A stretch of 64,000 nt of DNA from Isoperla grammatica (lineage: Eukaryota; Arthropoda; Insecta; Plecoptera; Perlodidae): the NCBI GenBank assembly GCA_945910005.1, contig OX246742.1:47766211-47830210 (forward strand), written 5' to 3'. Under the pieces are notes generated by a model. That model searched no databases. It had not been told where the DNA came from and saw only the letters and a list, made by a program, of their open reading frames with translations. How positions within the stretch are numbered: the stretch's first letter is position 1; each line of letters begins with the position of its first letter. The position numbers and the translations under genes were made by a program. Below are positions 49,901-57,467 of the stretch, one piece after another.

Positions 49901-50510
49901 AGTGTGTTGTTTAGTTAACTTGTGGAAAGAAGAATGAATCGTAGGGCTGCATGTGTTATAAAATAAATAAATTTGTGTTTGTTTTCCACCTACTCAGAAT
50001 ACAAGATAAGTGGTGGATTTTCAGTGGGGAACATAATACCATTTATTATGTGCCTCATCTCTTGAAAGTCACATTTTATATGACTGTACACCAGTGTCAC
50101 CATGATAGATTTAAGTAAATTCTAGCACGTAGTATACTGTAAACCTTTTTCCTTTAAACTACTTAAACTTCCTTTCATAACAGTAGATAGCAATTATTTC
50201 AAAGTGCATGGGAAAAAATGTTGTAAAACCATTAGGCCTAATACATAAGAAAATACTGTTTGACAGAAATCCGTGAAGATGTAAAAACTCACTCCTGGCC
50301 AGTAGCTAGAAAGCAGTAATGTAATGCAACGTACGAGTACATGCATAGGAAGAATGTGCGGTGGACTATTATTATGTCAAATGAGTAGTAGGCAATACAT
50401 TCCTATTGTTTCCAGGCCCAGACATCACCGCAGCAAATAAGTCTCCGGTAGCCCAGATATTTGCGTTTGAAGTTAGCATGGGTCCACCAGAGGGCCAACT
50501 ATGGAACTAA
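31987..50510 (+). CDS. CTC1: CST complex subunit CTC1, C-terminal half (596 residues in 12 exons)
   Basis: CTC1 with STN1 and TEN1 binds telomeric single-stranded DNA and recruits polymerase alpha-primase for C-strand fill-in. Exons are 31987-32292, 32530-32655, 32744-32818, 39307-39456, 40915-41033, 41113-41202, 41937-42073, 42493-42724, 46355-46564, 48418-48571, 49233-49329 and 50416-50510 (TAA). Phases agree at every junction. Family resemblance is collinear with human CTC1 from about residue 545 on. Examples are VMDSSCVTSLPCVLTTTLD, RQTFLPYVVLIDFEV then CYLCKHEKSL, LYPLSALLAVGGIFRLHLPL, and EGPVLIHF then LLGLTKDHWQTL. Exon 9 holds the cysteine cluster CSC...C....C of the zinc-bearing OB fold. 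Nothing equivalent to the first half is seen upstream. Introns are packed with transposons. Identification rests on my reading of a divergent family. Confidence 0.85.
33014..34072 (-). repeat. 3' LTR of the young element
   Basis: 1,059-bp terminal repeat, TGAGAC...GTCTCA, preceded on the minus strand by the purine tract. Nearly identical to 36574-37632. Confidence 0.93.
35567..36277 (-). CDS. Coiled-coil, lysine-rich Gag-like protein of the LTR element (236 aa)
   Basis: The only long frame in the interior of the LTR element. Residues 1-110 are a strong coiled coil built on asparagine-rich repeats (DNAEQLKN, DNTEQLKKDMKD, DNAEQVNKDM). Residues 150-220 are very basic (runs such as KVKRLRKGKKLRKLKK). 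It has no zinc knuckle, protease or polymerase motif. The position after the primer-binding site is where Gag is expected, and a coiled coil plus basic tail could assemble and bind RNA, but this is inference. It may depend on another element for enzymes. Confidence 0.6.
   Translation of the reverse strand: MAVEKSELLVLLKEIKDSVEQLRNDNKQIRKDMKDNTQRLESKGDDNAEQLKNINDNTEQLKKDMKDMNDNAEQVNKDMKQLIEELRNDRKKFKEELKEVIVECKNEMHKAIYGSKEGKNKSVEIVSGELESKISEVDSSVNVLGKKVNVDKEKKSNFSLRKVKRLRKGKKLRKLKKCGSSKKRSRKRELRKRSVKFKKVEVKRNKERRGRSSENVSICRSKMKFNPLTFKGGTLK
36574..37632 (-). repeat. 5' LTR of the young element
   Basis: 1,059-bp terminal repeat that precedes the primer-binding site on the minus strand. Probably carries the element promoter. 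Confidence 0.93.
37637..38220. other. CTC1 intron DNA with (ACAAT)n tract
   Basis: AT-rich intronic DNA. A run of five ACAAT units lies at 38026-38048. Nothing else recognised. Confidence 0.4.
38325..38880 (+). mobile_element. 3' part of a LINE (RT C-terminal domain)
   Basis: The open frame to 38863 encodes YKLYFLPILTYNTITWTM, then LGVTNNEWIRSSVIRERLG, LRWFGHMKRMD and GIPRDKWMNQIKDSVEFRG. The order 'LRWFGHv.RM...P...G.PR.RW.d....' is the usual end of RTE/L1-like LINE proteins. The catalytic RT part is missing. It lies in a CTC1 intron. Confidence 0.8.
39043..39063. repeat. Poly-C/poly-A tract
   Basis: About 21 C followed by A residues within a CTC1 intron. Simple repeat. Confidence 0.8.
39457..40380. 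other. CTC1 intron segment, possibly an old solo LTR
   Basis: From about 39829 the sequence runs TGTCAGGGG... through AATAAATGTACGG to CCTTCCTCA near 40382. The TG...CA ends and an AATAAA near the right end look LTR-like, but no target duplication was found. No protein-coding signal. Confidence 0.3.
40400..40735 (+). repeat. tRNA-like SINE
   Basis: Contains GGGTTCGAGTCCC near 40471-40484, a good match to the polymerase III B box, followed by a conserved body (GAAGCCAGATGAAGCC, GTCCTACTTGTCC, TTGTCGAGTATGTCG). The body is shared with the fragment at 14373. It ends in AATAATAATC-like triplets. The A box is not clear, so the head may be decayed. Confidence 0.65.
43087..43138. repeat. (CTAAT)n microsatellite, likely LINE tail
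   Basis: Run of CTAAT pentamers with two substitutions, following CTCAACTATGTGCC. Same pentamer type as the tail at 7836-7852. Probably the end of an older LINE fragment. Confidence 0.7.
43354..45814 (+). mobile_element. CR1/Jockey-like LINE, 5'-truncated, RT frame open
   Basis: The insertion is bounded by AAATATTATTATTAA at 43339-43353 and a matching copy with one extra ATT at about 45815-45832. It ends in an (AAAT)n tail. The frame is open from before 43439 to the stop at 45535 and includes the end of the endonuclease-RT linker and the whole reverse transcriptase. The intact frame indicates a recent insertion. It lies in the CTC1 intron between exons 8 and 9. Confidence 0.9.
43439..45535 (+). 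CDS. LINE reverse transcriptase (698 aa visible)
   Basis: RT motifs appear in order: YRPVALLPTLSKVFEKL, QHGFREKRST, AILCDLSKAFDTLNH (first catalytic Asp), GVPQGSNLGPVFFSLYVNDL, LFADDTSVAI (the catalytic FADD box), then KMKLNCSKTQ and TKFLGITID. The C-terminal half ends in LYNKLPDNLKN and CFYSVTEF, as in CR1/Jockey-type LINE proteins. No endonuclease domain is present because the copy is truncated. The first ATG is only the first Met in the remnant, not a native start. Confidence 0.9.
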   Translation: MYNIPLDQVDLKFNQFLKIYLSIFGTHFPKKLFRPKNIANCYKGWITEEIRASCKLKRVLYQQSKVDSSRDFKLFFSNFKKDLSKTINKAKRDFHASIINNADNKVRATWNLVNHLTGKQSNDRSPITKLKIGDLQVTDQHEIAEAFNQYYVTTADKVINNKKDTTQQCRANLNSLNYGDIPDLDLCQTNPVEIIEIINSLKPKKSSGWDEISNVILKYSSHFIAEPLSHICNCSFLVGIFPERLKYSVIKPLFKKGARENIENYRPVALLPTLSKVFEKLFLNRLHPFLKRHNVLCDEQHGFREKRSTMTATFQLIHTINNALENKQVVGAILCDLSKAFDTLNHTILLDKLKYYGMRGIAGCWVESYLTNRKQRVDITCNNNTTSSGWEYVCSGVPQGSNLGPVFFSLYVNDLAANLSKDARVILFADDTSVAITARTLDELKQKSESILKELEDWFASNKMKLNCSKTQIISFQLKGAQPSITISHNNISIDVVDETKFLGITIDFKMKWLAHIESLCKRLNSSCFMLKSLASQCDIGTLKTVYYANFQSHISYGILFWGNSPNAKKIFCLQKRAVRYMWHLRSRVSCRPFFKNNQILTVACLYILEVLMFVRDYPDMFQTNDSVHNINTRNSNKLHSTHHRLKLLDSDPINIGIKLYNKLPDNLKNINTRTLFKNQVKGFLMDHCFYSVTEFMS
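45840..46350. other. CTC1 intron, no structure recognised
   Basis: Intronic DNA between the LINE insertion and CTC1 exon 9. Nothing recognised. Confidence 0.35.
47070..47249. repeat. Two-unit tandem duplication, 90 bp
   Basis: Two copies of TTTTGTCACAG...GCAGACAT with a 90-bp period and very few differences (GCATCTATG versus GCATGTATG). Each contains GTAGGCCTAC. Confidence 0.85.
47349..48169. mobile_element. hAT-like non-autonomous element, 821 bp
   Basis: Ends are TAGTGGTGT...ACACCACTA. CTAGCTAA at 47341-47348 and CTTGCTAA at 48170-48177 flank it, an 8-bp duplication with one change. Both subterminal regions are dense in ATCGATAT/CGATATCG palindromes. No transposase. Located in a CTC1 intron between exons 9 and 10. 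Confidence 0.85.
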
Positions 50511-50642
50511 TGGCAATCCTAAAAAAAAATAGCCTTTGATAAAAAAAATGTAGTAGGCCTATAGATATCAGAATATCATTGTCAAGTTTATAATTTTTGA
50601 CCTGCAGTACGAGTTGCTGCACAGTGATAAAGGCTTGAATTC

Positions 50643-51261
50643 TAGGGCTGCCCAACGATATCGATAATAGAAAAATAATTCGATATCGATATAGAATTAA
50701 TACATCGTACGTTTCGTGATATCGATCAAGTGTCAACTATCTTAAAAAAAAAAAAAGGTTTGGCGGTGTTGTGGTTCTGCATCTTTGTGATACATACACT
50801 GCAACATTCGCGTTGGTACCTGCTCGCCTTTTGTCGCGCGTTCTCGCCTTTGTGTTCGCGCACCACCCGCCGTCCGCCAGTAACCCCCCCCCCCCCCCCC
50901 CGTAACGTGAGCCGCGGGCGCTGGCTGTATGGGAAGCGGTTGATGCCTCATCGCCCGCCGGCCGGGAGTCTGTTGGGCCCGCGCTCGTTCTGTCACACTC
51001 ACGTCACGTCATGCCAATCACAACATCGCTGTTTTGTGGATACATTTTTAATAATACAACAATTTGACGCACATAGTAAAACATGTCGACGTTAAATTAT
51101 TCACATTAAATTGTTAATAATGAATGGCCTCTGGCTGGTTTGAAAAAAAAAAAGATATCGGCGATATCGATACCAAGTTTAAAAAATTCGATATCGTAAT
51201 ACGATATCGATAATTACATCCGCGATATCGATATGAATTTTTTTATCGTTGGGCAGCCCTA
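50643..51261. mobile_element. hAT-like non-autonomous element, 619 bp
   Basis: Ends are TAGGGCTGCCCAACGATA and its reverse complement. TTGAATTC flanks exactly at 50635-50642 and 51262-51269. Subterminal ATCGATAT palindromes resemble those of 47349-48169. The DNA just left of it (50600-50642) matches, inverted, about 47842-47885 of that element, so it may have landed in a relic of the related family. It lies about 130 bp beyond the CTC1 stop. Confidence 0.92.
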
Positions 51262-51466
51262 TTGAATTCCCATAAGTCGGATAAGAATGTTGTTGTTTTT
51301 TATGTTATTGTTTTTTTTATTTTATTTTATTTTATTATTTCCAAGAATTTTTGGAAATAATTCGGGTTTTCATGTACAAAGTTGTATGGATCCAATGTCT
51401 CGCTCCCAAAAAAGGGACCTATCCTTCGACCAATCTTATTTTGTTGTTATATTGCTTTGTTTTTTA

Positions 51467-51682
51467 TTTATTTAGTTTTCTTTATTTATTAAATAGCACT
51501 TTATATTACCGGTACATTCAAGATGATACATTAGGCACGCTTGTCAAAAAGACGGTATCTCGTTCCTACATGCATACAGCACATACAGTTAATTGGATAA
51601 AATTATAATACTTCAATACAAGAACATACATCTACACAAATACAGCATTCGTTCAGTAATAACTAAAGAGTTTTCGTTTTGT
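51467..51682 (-). repeat. LINE-type 3' tail repeat, copy 1
   Basis: About 210 bp closely matching 53608-53840, with an (AAAT)n end on the minus strand (TTTATTTATTAAATAGCAC on the plus). Copy 1 carries a small insertion (CCGGT) relative to copy 2 and is interrupted at its right end by the MITE at 51685. Confidence 0.75.
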
Positions 51683-51684
51683 TA

Positions 51685-51859
51685 CAGTAAAACTTCTTTA
51701 TAATGAACTCTTGGGGGCCAGATTATTATTTTGTTATAAAGAACATTTCTTTATAAAGATGCTACTTTTACATTCATAAGAACTATTTAGGACCTCAAAA
51801 ACAATTTGTTATATAGATAATTTTGTTATAAAGATGTTTGTTATAAAGAAGTTTCACTG
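51685..51859. mobile_element. Tc1/mariner-superfamily (pogo/Tigger-like) MITE
   Basis: Ends CAGTAAAACTTCTTTATAA and, inverted, CAGTGAAACTTCTTTATAA, flanked by TA on each side (51683-51684 and 51860-51861). The 175-bp body repeats TTTGTTATAAAGA-type motifs. It has no coding capacity. Confidence 0.88.
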
Positions 51860-51975
51860 TACTATGTTTTTAGTATTGAGAGGGAAAGAGTTATAGGAAC
51901 CAACAGCTCACCTTAAAGAAGATCGGCAGCCGTGTTGAGATGGAGATTACATATATTTACAATAATTTACAATTA

Positions 51976-52014
51976 GACGGAACGTTTCGGCTTACACAGC
52001 CTTGATCACCCGTC
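51976..52014 (-). ncRNA. Hammerhead-ribozyme-like motif in the Penelope 3' region
   Basis: In order, on the minus strand: stem I strand GACGG, core GTGATCA, one A, stem II GGCT...AGCC, GAA, the palindrome ACGT, U, then CCGTC pairing with GACGG. The layout is that of a hammerhead with very short stem III, as known from Penelope-like elements. Positions 3 and 8, C and G in the consensus, are here G and C, so their pairing is kept. The extra A before stem II is not consensus. Activity is unproven. Confidence 0.5.
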
Positions 52015-52141
52015 GGTGTAGAGATACTAACTGACTAAATTTAAATATATATATATATGTACAAGGCGCTGTTGGTGGTGGAGGGGAGAGTTAGCCAGGT
52101 AAGGTAAGGTAGTTCTCTGTATACCCTCCAGAGCCCCAAGG

Positions 52142-53518
52142 TTAGCGCAGGTTGAGATTGGGAGGCATACGGGAGCTGGTAACCATTTGGTGAGCTAGTT
52201 CCCACTTTCTGAGCTCTCCCTCACTGCAGTTGTGTGGCAAAGCCCTGATGATGCTGGTGTTGAAGCAGTCATTAAAGGCTAGGTTGTGACTGGTCGCATG
52301 CAGGGCCACGGGTTTCTCATTGGCAATCACAGTGTCGTGCCTGTGCCCATTCATTCTTTGCCTAAGAGTGTTGGTGGTTAGGCCTATGTACTCTGCGGGG
52401 CAGTGCAGACACCGGAGCTGGTAGATGAGGTTTTGTGTCGTACAGGTGTTATGTTGTTGGATGTTGTACGTCATCTTGGTAGCTCTGGCTGAGAACGTCT
52501 TGGTCGGGAGGTTTATAGGGCATGTGTGGCAGCGGTTGCTTTCGCAGGGGTACGATCCTCGAGGTAGGGCGTTATCTTTTGGCTTCCTCTGCAGGTCGTG
52601 CCTTACCAGCATGTTGCTTAGGTTCGGAGGACGTCTGAAGAACACCCTGGGGAGGTTGGTAGCCAGGTGTTGTGTAGCAGCGGAGGAAGCAAGAAGATGG
52701 CTACCACGTTTAAGAATGCCGTTGAGAACGTGTAGGCCAGGGTGCCATTGTGTCACCAAGGGTATGATGTCTCCTTGTGTGGGTTTGGCTTTGATAGGCG
52801 TGTCTGTGGTGGTGCGGTACACTTGCCGTTCAACTTGTTCTTGCGGGTACCCTCGGGCAACAAAGGCATTTACAATGCGGTGGCAGTAGTACGCGAGGTC
52901 TTCATCGTTAGAGCAGATACGTCTGCCTCGGGTGGCCAGCGAGTGGGGCAGAGACCGTTTGGTGTACTGCGGGTGACAGCTATTGTAGTGCAGGTACTGC
53001 ATACTGTTTGTCGGCTTGAAGTGTACACTGGTGCGGAGCTGACCTTCCTCGATAGAGATGTCAACATCCAGGAAGTTGATCTGGGTGCGTGAAAGCTCCC
53101 ACGTGAATTTAACAGCATACAATGAGTTGAGTTGCTCCAAGCACTCAAGTAGGCTTTCCTCCCCATGAGTCCACAAGGCAAAAATGTCATCGATAAACCT
53201 CAGCCAACATAACGGCTTTTGGGATTGTCGGGACTGAAAGTCGGCTTCCAGTTTGCCCATGTACAGGTTGGCATAGGATGGAGCCATGCGTGTACCCATT
53301 GCAGTGCCCTTGGTTTGCAGGTAGTGTTTGTCCATGAAGCGGAAGTTATTCATGGTGAGGACCATCCGGCCTAGTTCTACTAGGAACTGTGTGTTTGGTT
53401 TGGAATTCCTAGTCCGGGTGTTAAGGAAGTGTTCCATGGCTGAGAGACCCTGGCCCGTGGGGATGTTAGTGTACAAAGAGCTGACATCAATGGTCACCAT
53501 GATGGTGTCAGCAGGCAA
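52142..53518 (-). CDS. Penelope-like RT / GIY-YIG endonuclease (458 aa visible)
   Basis: RT motifs include VTIDVSSLYTNIPTGQGL (catalytic Asp), TKGTAMGTRMAPSYANLYM and CWLRFIDDIFALW (second Asp pair), followed by INFLDVDI. A Cys-rich linker, CESNRCHTC, precedes the GIY-YIG nuclease, in which NLIYQLRCLHCPAEYIGLT and the Arg of LRQRMNGHR are visible. The frame continues upstream of the first Met to about 53605, so the true N-terminus is lost. Penelope-like elements use this pair of enzymes for target-primed insertion. The frame is intact from there to the stop. Confidence 0.93.
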   Translation of the reverse strand: MPADTIMVTIDVSSLYTNIPTGQGLSAMEHFLNTRTRNSKPNTQFLVELGRMVLTMNNFRFMDKHYLQTKGTAMGTRMAPSYANLYMGKLEADFQSRQSQKPLCWLRFIDDIFALWTHGEESLLECLEQLNSLYAVKFTWELSRTQINFLDVDISIEEGQLRTSVHFKPTNSMQYLHYNSCHPQYTKRSLPHSLATRGRRICSNDEDLAYYCHRIVNAFVARGYPQEQVERQVYRTTTDTPIKAKPTQGDIIPLVTQWHPGLHVLNGILKRGSHLLASSAATQHLATNLPRVFFRRPPNLSNMLVRHDLQRKPKDNALPRGSYPCESNRCHTCPINLPTKTFSARATKMTYNIQQHNTCTTQNLIYQLRCLHCPAEYIGLTTNTLRQRMNGHRHDTVIANEKPVALHATSHNLAFNDCFNTSIIRALPHNCSEGELRKWELAHQMVTSSRMPPNLNLR

Positions 53519-53607
53519 CGGGGAATCCAGAGTTCTAAGCTTTTCTAGGAAGTGGTAGGTGTCCCGAATGTGTGAGTCTACTATGTTTTTGTAAGTAATG
53601 GACTTGT

Positions 53608-53840
53608 GTAGTTTTATTTATTTATTAAATAGCACTTAATATTACATTCAAGATGATACACTAAGCACGCTTGTCAAAAAGACGGTATCTCGTTCCTACA
53701 TGCATACAGCACATACAGTTAATTGGTTAAAATTATAATACTTCAATACAAAAACATACATCTACACAAATACAGTATTCGTTCAGTAATAACAAAAAGG
53801 TAGAAGCGTTTTGTTAATGTTTTTAATAAGTAGTGTTTTT
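53608..53840 (-). repeat. LINE-type 3' tail repeat, copy 2
   Basis: Second copy of the 51467-51682 repeat in the same orientation, starting TTTATTTATTTATTAAATAGCAC on the plus strand. It abuts the truncated 5' end of the Penelope-like element. Confidence 0.75.
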
Positions 53841-54093
53841 TTTTATTATTATTATTACTGTAATAGTTTATTGTCAGAATCTACATTCTGCAAGAGGGAT
53901 CAAGCATTTTCAGATGTAGAGGACTTGTGTTATTGTGTGGACTTGTGTCATTGAAGGGCAATTATTGTTTTGTAATTTGTTCCTAACTTGTTATTTTTTA
54001 TTATAATTAATGTATGATGACAATAGCAACTACTAGTACTACTTAATCTGCATTGCATTCATATCCTGTGTATATTCCGAGGTCCCATCCGAT

Positions 54094-56050
54094 CAGGCGC
54101 GGACTGGCTAGGGATGCCGGGATGCGATCGCATCCCGGGCCCCTGGGCAAATCCGGGCCCTTCGGCAGTCCGGGCCTCGGGCTGCCACCAGAAAGTTCCC
54201 ATGATGTAAATACTTCTCTCTACAGATATTACTAAAAAAAAATCTTCACCCCACTCTATAAGTATTATTTTGAAATTATGATTGAATTTATTGTAATGTT
54301 TATTGTAAATATTTAATGTCAATAATTGAGTATAATTGAAAATATTTTGCTACTGGAAGGGTGGCCTCTGTTAATCGCGCCCTACTATCGCATTTTAGGC
54401 CATAAAAGTCAATGCAACCCCAAAAAAATTTTTGCGCCGTTGGCGTAACTCAAAAAGTAGGACGGTGACCCCGGTTTTTTTTGTTTAGATAAATGAAAAG
54501 CACACTTACGAAAGTGTATTTTGGGGATTTCAGCCAAATCTCATTATGAGTGAAGTTTCACTGCATCGACTTTAAGCCTCAACACAACGCAAGAGTCATG
54601 GTGTCACACGAAGTAACAGGCAAACGGCAAACCCACTATTTGAAGTTGGTTCCCTACACTTTCATTGGTTAGCCCCGCTGTGATGTCAGGCAGTGTTGCC
54701 GTGGTCGGGCTCGCGCCTCGGGACGCGCCCGTTTCACAATGTTATTTCGTGTGAATTTAACAATGTTTAATTTCATGTTGGTCTACTGTACCCTGTTTTG
54801 GGTCAACAGGTGTAGGTTTTTCCGATCTTACAATAGGAAAATATTGGGGAATTGCGAAATCTTTAAGTCGAATTAACTCAAAAAAGAGGCCGGTGACCCC
54901 CATTTTTGTTTTTAGATAACACAAAAGGAAACTTACAGTAGTGTATTTTATAAATCTCAGCGAAATCTCAATATAAGTGAAGTTTCAATGGATCGCTTTA
55001 AGGCTAAACAAAACGCAAGAGTCATGCTGTCACACGAAGTAACAGGCAAACGGCAAACCCACTATTTGAAGTTGGTTCCCTACACTTTCATTGGTTGGCC
55101 CCGCTTTAACGTCAGGCAGTGTTGCCGTGGTCAGGCTCGCGCCTCGGGCCGCGCCAGTTTCTCATTGTTATTTCATGTGTTTAGTCACGAATCGGAATAT
55201 CTCTCAAAAACGATTTCGGTTACATATTCTTTTTAAAGCCCTGTTTTTATCAGTGTTAAATTATCTGTAATGTGATACATAATTTAATAATGTTTAATTT
55301 CATGTTGGTCTACTGTACTGTATTTTGGCTCAACAGGTGTAGGTTTTTCCAATCTTACAATAGGAAAGATAGGGGAATTGCAAAATCTTTAAGTCGAATT
55401 AACTCAAAAAGTAGGCCGGTGACTCCTGTTTTGTTTTTTAAATAATTTAAAAACACTTTTGCGGTAGTCTATGTTGTGAATTTTAGCCAAATATCATTAT
55501 AGATAAAGTATAATGGATCGCTTTAAGCCTCAACAAAACGCAAGAGTCATGCTGTCTCACGGAGTAACAGGCAAACGCAGGCGCGGACTGGCTAGGGATG
55601 CCGGAATGCGATCGCATCCCGGACCCGTGGGCAAATCTGGGCCCTTCGGCAGTCCGGGCCTCGGGCTGCCACCAGAAAGTTCCTATGATGTAAAATATGC
55701 TTCTCTGTACAGGTATTACTAAAAAAATCTTAATCCCACTCTAGGCTTATAACTATTATTTTGAAATTATTAGGGTAGAATTTATTGTAATATTTATTGT
55801 AAATATCCAATGTAATTAATTGAGTATAATTGAAATTATTTTGCTACTGGTAGGGTGGCCTCTGTTAATCGCGCCCTAAAATCGCATTTTAGGCCATAAA
55901 AGTCAATGCAACCCTAACAAATTTTTTGCGCCTTGGGCGTATTTGCCTCCGGCGGCTGGGGCTTGCCCCGGACCCCAGCTGCTCCACGTTACCTCGTGCG
56001 ACCCCCCCGAAACCCAGCATCCCGGGCCTTTTTATCCCAGTCCGCCCCTG
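54094..56050. mobile_element. hAT-like element with internal reduplication, 1,957 bp
   Basis: Left end CAGGCGCGGACTGGC and right end, inverted, CAGGGGCGGACTGGG. CATCCGAT (54086-54093) and CATCTGAT (56051-56058) flank it, an 8-bp duplication with one change. Its left 330 bp occurs again, inverted-end included, from 55578. A unit of about 430-540 bp (with AACTCAAAAAGTAGG and ACAGGCAAACGGCAAACCC) is present three times at about 54440, 54870 and 55400. No transposase was found. Confidence 0.82.
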
Positions 56051-56164
56051 CATCTGATGGATCCCCCCATACCTCGATCTACAAAATAAAGATAAGTACA
56101 GTCCAACATATTCAGTCAGAAATCCACTAAAAATCACTAGTACACATACACTATAAACCTGCCT

Positions 56165-56230
56165 TCCTACTAAATTACCTCACTAACTACTACTACCACC
56201 ACCACCACCACCACTACCACTAATACTACT
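56165..56230. repeat. (ACC/ACT)n microsatellite
   Basis: Imperfect run of ACT and ACC triplets. Simple repeat. Confidence 0.7.
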
Positions 56231-56261
56231 AGGAAAACGCTCCGCGTTGCTAGATGAGCGA

Positions 56262-56800
56262 TTTTTTCTTACAAATCGCTACTGTGTGTGACATAACGTA
56301 ATTTTCGAATGACAGCCCGTCAAACTTCCGTAAATATCTCAAAATCTGTGGTATGTCATGCAGGTATGTTTATATCTGATAAAAGTAGATGTAATTGAGA
56401 TTAATTAGAAGGAATCAAATTAAATAAATCAGGTTCTCTTACAAATTGCTACTGTGTGACATTACGTAATTTTCTAATGACAGCCAATCAAACTTCTGTA
56501 ATTATCTCAAAATCTGTGGTATGTCACGCAGGTATGTTTATATATGCTTAGAGTACAAGTAATTGAGATTAATTGGATGGAATCAAATTAAATGAATATG
56601 CTCAGATTCTCTTACAAATCTATACTTTGTGTGACACTACGTAATTTTCAAATGACAGCCCGTCAAACTTCCGTAATTATCTTAAAATCTGTGGTATGTT
56701 ATGCAGGTTTGTTTTTATATGCTTTAAGTAGATGTAATTTGCATTAATTAGAAGGAATCAAGTTAAATTAATATACCGGTACTCTGGTTCTCTTTCAAAT
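56262..56800. repeat. Tandem repeat of about 175-180 bp, three units
   Basis: Three units carrying TCTCTTACAAATC, GACATTACGTAATTTT, AATGACAGCC and AAAATCTGTGGTATGT in the same order, starting near 56262, 56435 and 56611. They diverge by several per cent. No coding signal. Confidence 0.8.
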
Positions 56801-57467
56801 CAAAATTTGATTAGTGCTTATGTATAATTATAGTGTTGAGCGACGGCCCTGTGCATTTATTTATTGGGTAATCTGTGTTAGAAATATAATATATATGCAT
56901 ATATTTATTATAACATATGTTTGTATACAAGGTAATGCTGGGTTACAATACGTCATTGGAGCATATTCGGGTTTAGTTGGTTACGAAGTTCAGCGTATTT
57001 GGTTTTTTTATGTTGGCATGAGGGACGGCGGCCATTTTTGACTTCCGAGATATCGTCTTTGCGTTCACGCAGGTACATAATAGATTGAAATCTAGTGAGC
57101 GTTTCGTGTCATATTATTGTGTAGAGGAATTACGTGCCTTTAAACTTCAGAAATGGCTACGTAACATTTTCCTGAACTTAAAGAGGTCATAATTAGAACT
57201 GTTGAACGAAAAAATAGAGTCATATTTGAGGATAATTTTTGTGTCTAGGCCTAGGCCCAGGCCCTCGCTACCTAGGTAGGGCACCTAGGGCTAGGCCTAC
57301 TTGAAGTACGAGCTTCCCAGGCCAACTCTTTGGTCTGGTCATGGCAAAGCTGTCTGTTAATTTTATTAAGAGTAGGCCTAGGCCATAGATCAAGAGTCCT
57401 TTGCAGAGGCCAAAATAGGGTAGGTCTAGGCATAGGTAGGCCTGGATACCTTGGCCTGGACGTAACA
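56801..57467. promoter_or_regulatory. CLEC16A upstream region
   Basis: Region before the CLEC16A start. A GGCGGCCATTTTTGAC sequence at about 57026-57041 resembles an inverted YY1 site and may mark the core promoter. Clusters of TAGGCCTA lie at 57245-57300 and 57370-57450. Function is inferred from position. Confidence 0.35.

Larger units (their letters stand above)
51870..53607 (-). mobile_element. Penelope-like retroelement (RT plus GIY-YIG), 5'-truncated
   Basis: On the minus strand the frame is open from about 53605 to the stop at 52142. The 3' region carries a hammerhead-like motif at 51976-52014 and a terminal GGTGAGCTGTTGGTTCC block near 51897-51915. The latter two recur at about 61649-61780 and 62390-62530, so they belong to the element's terminal repeat. 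The RT fingers are missing, showing truncation. It lies between CTC1 and CLEC16A and is flanked by two copies of a LINE-tail repeat. Confidence 0.9.
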
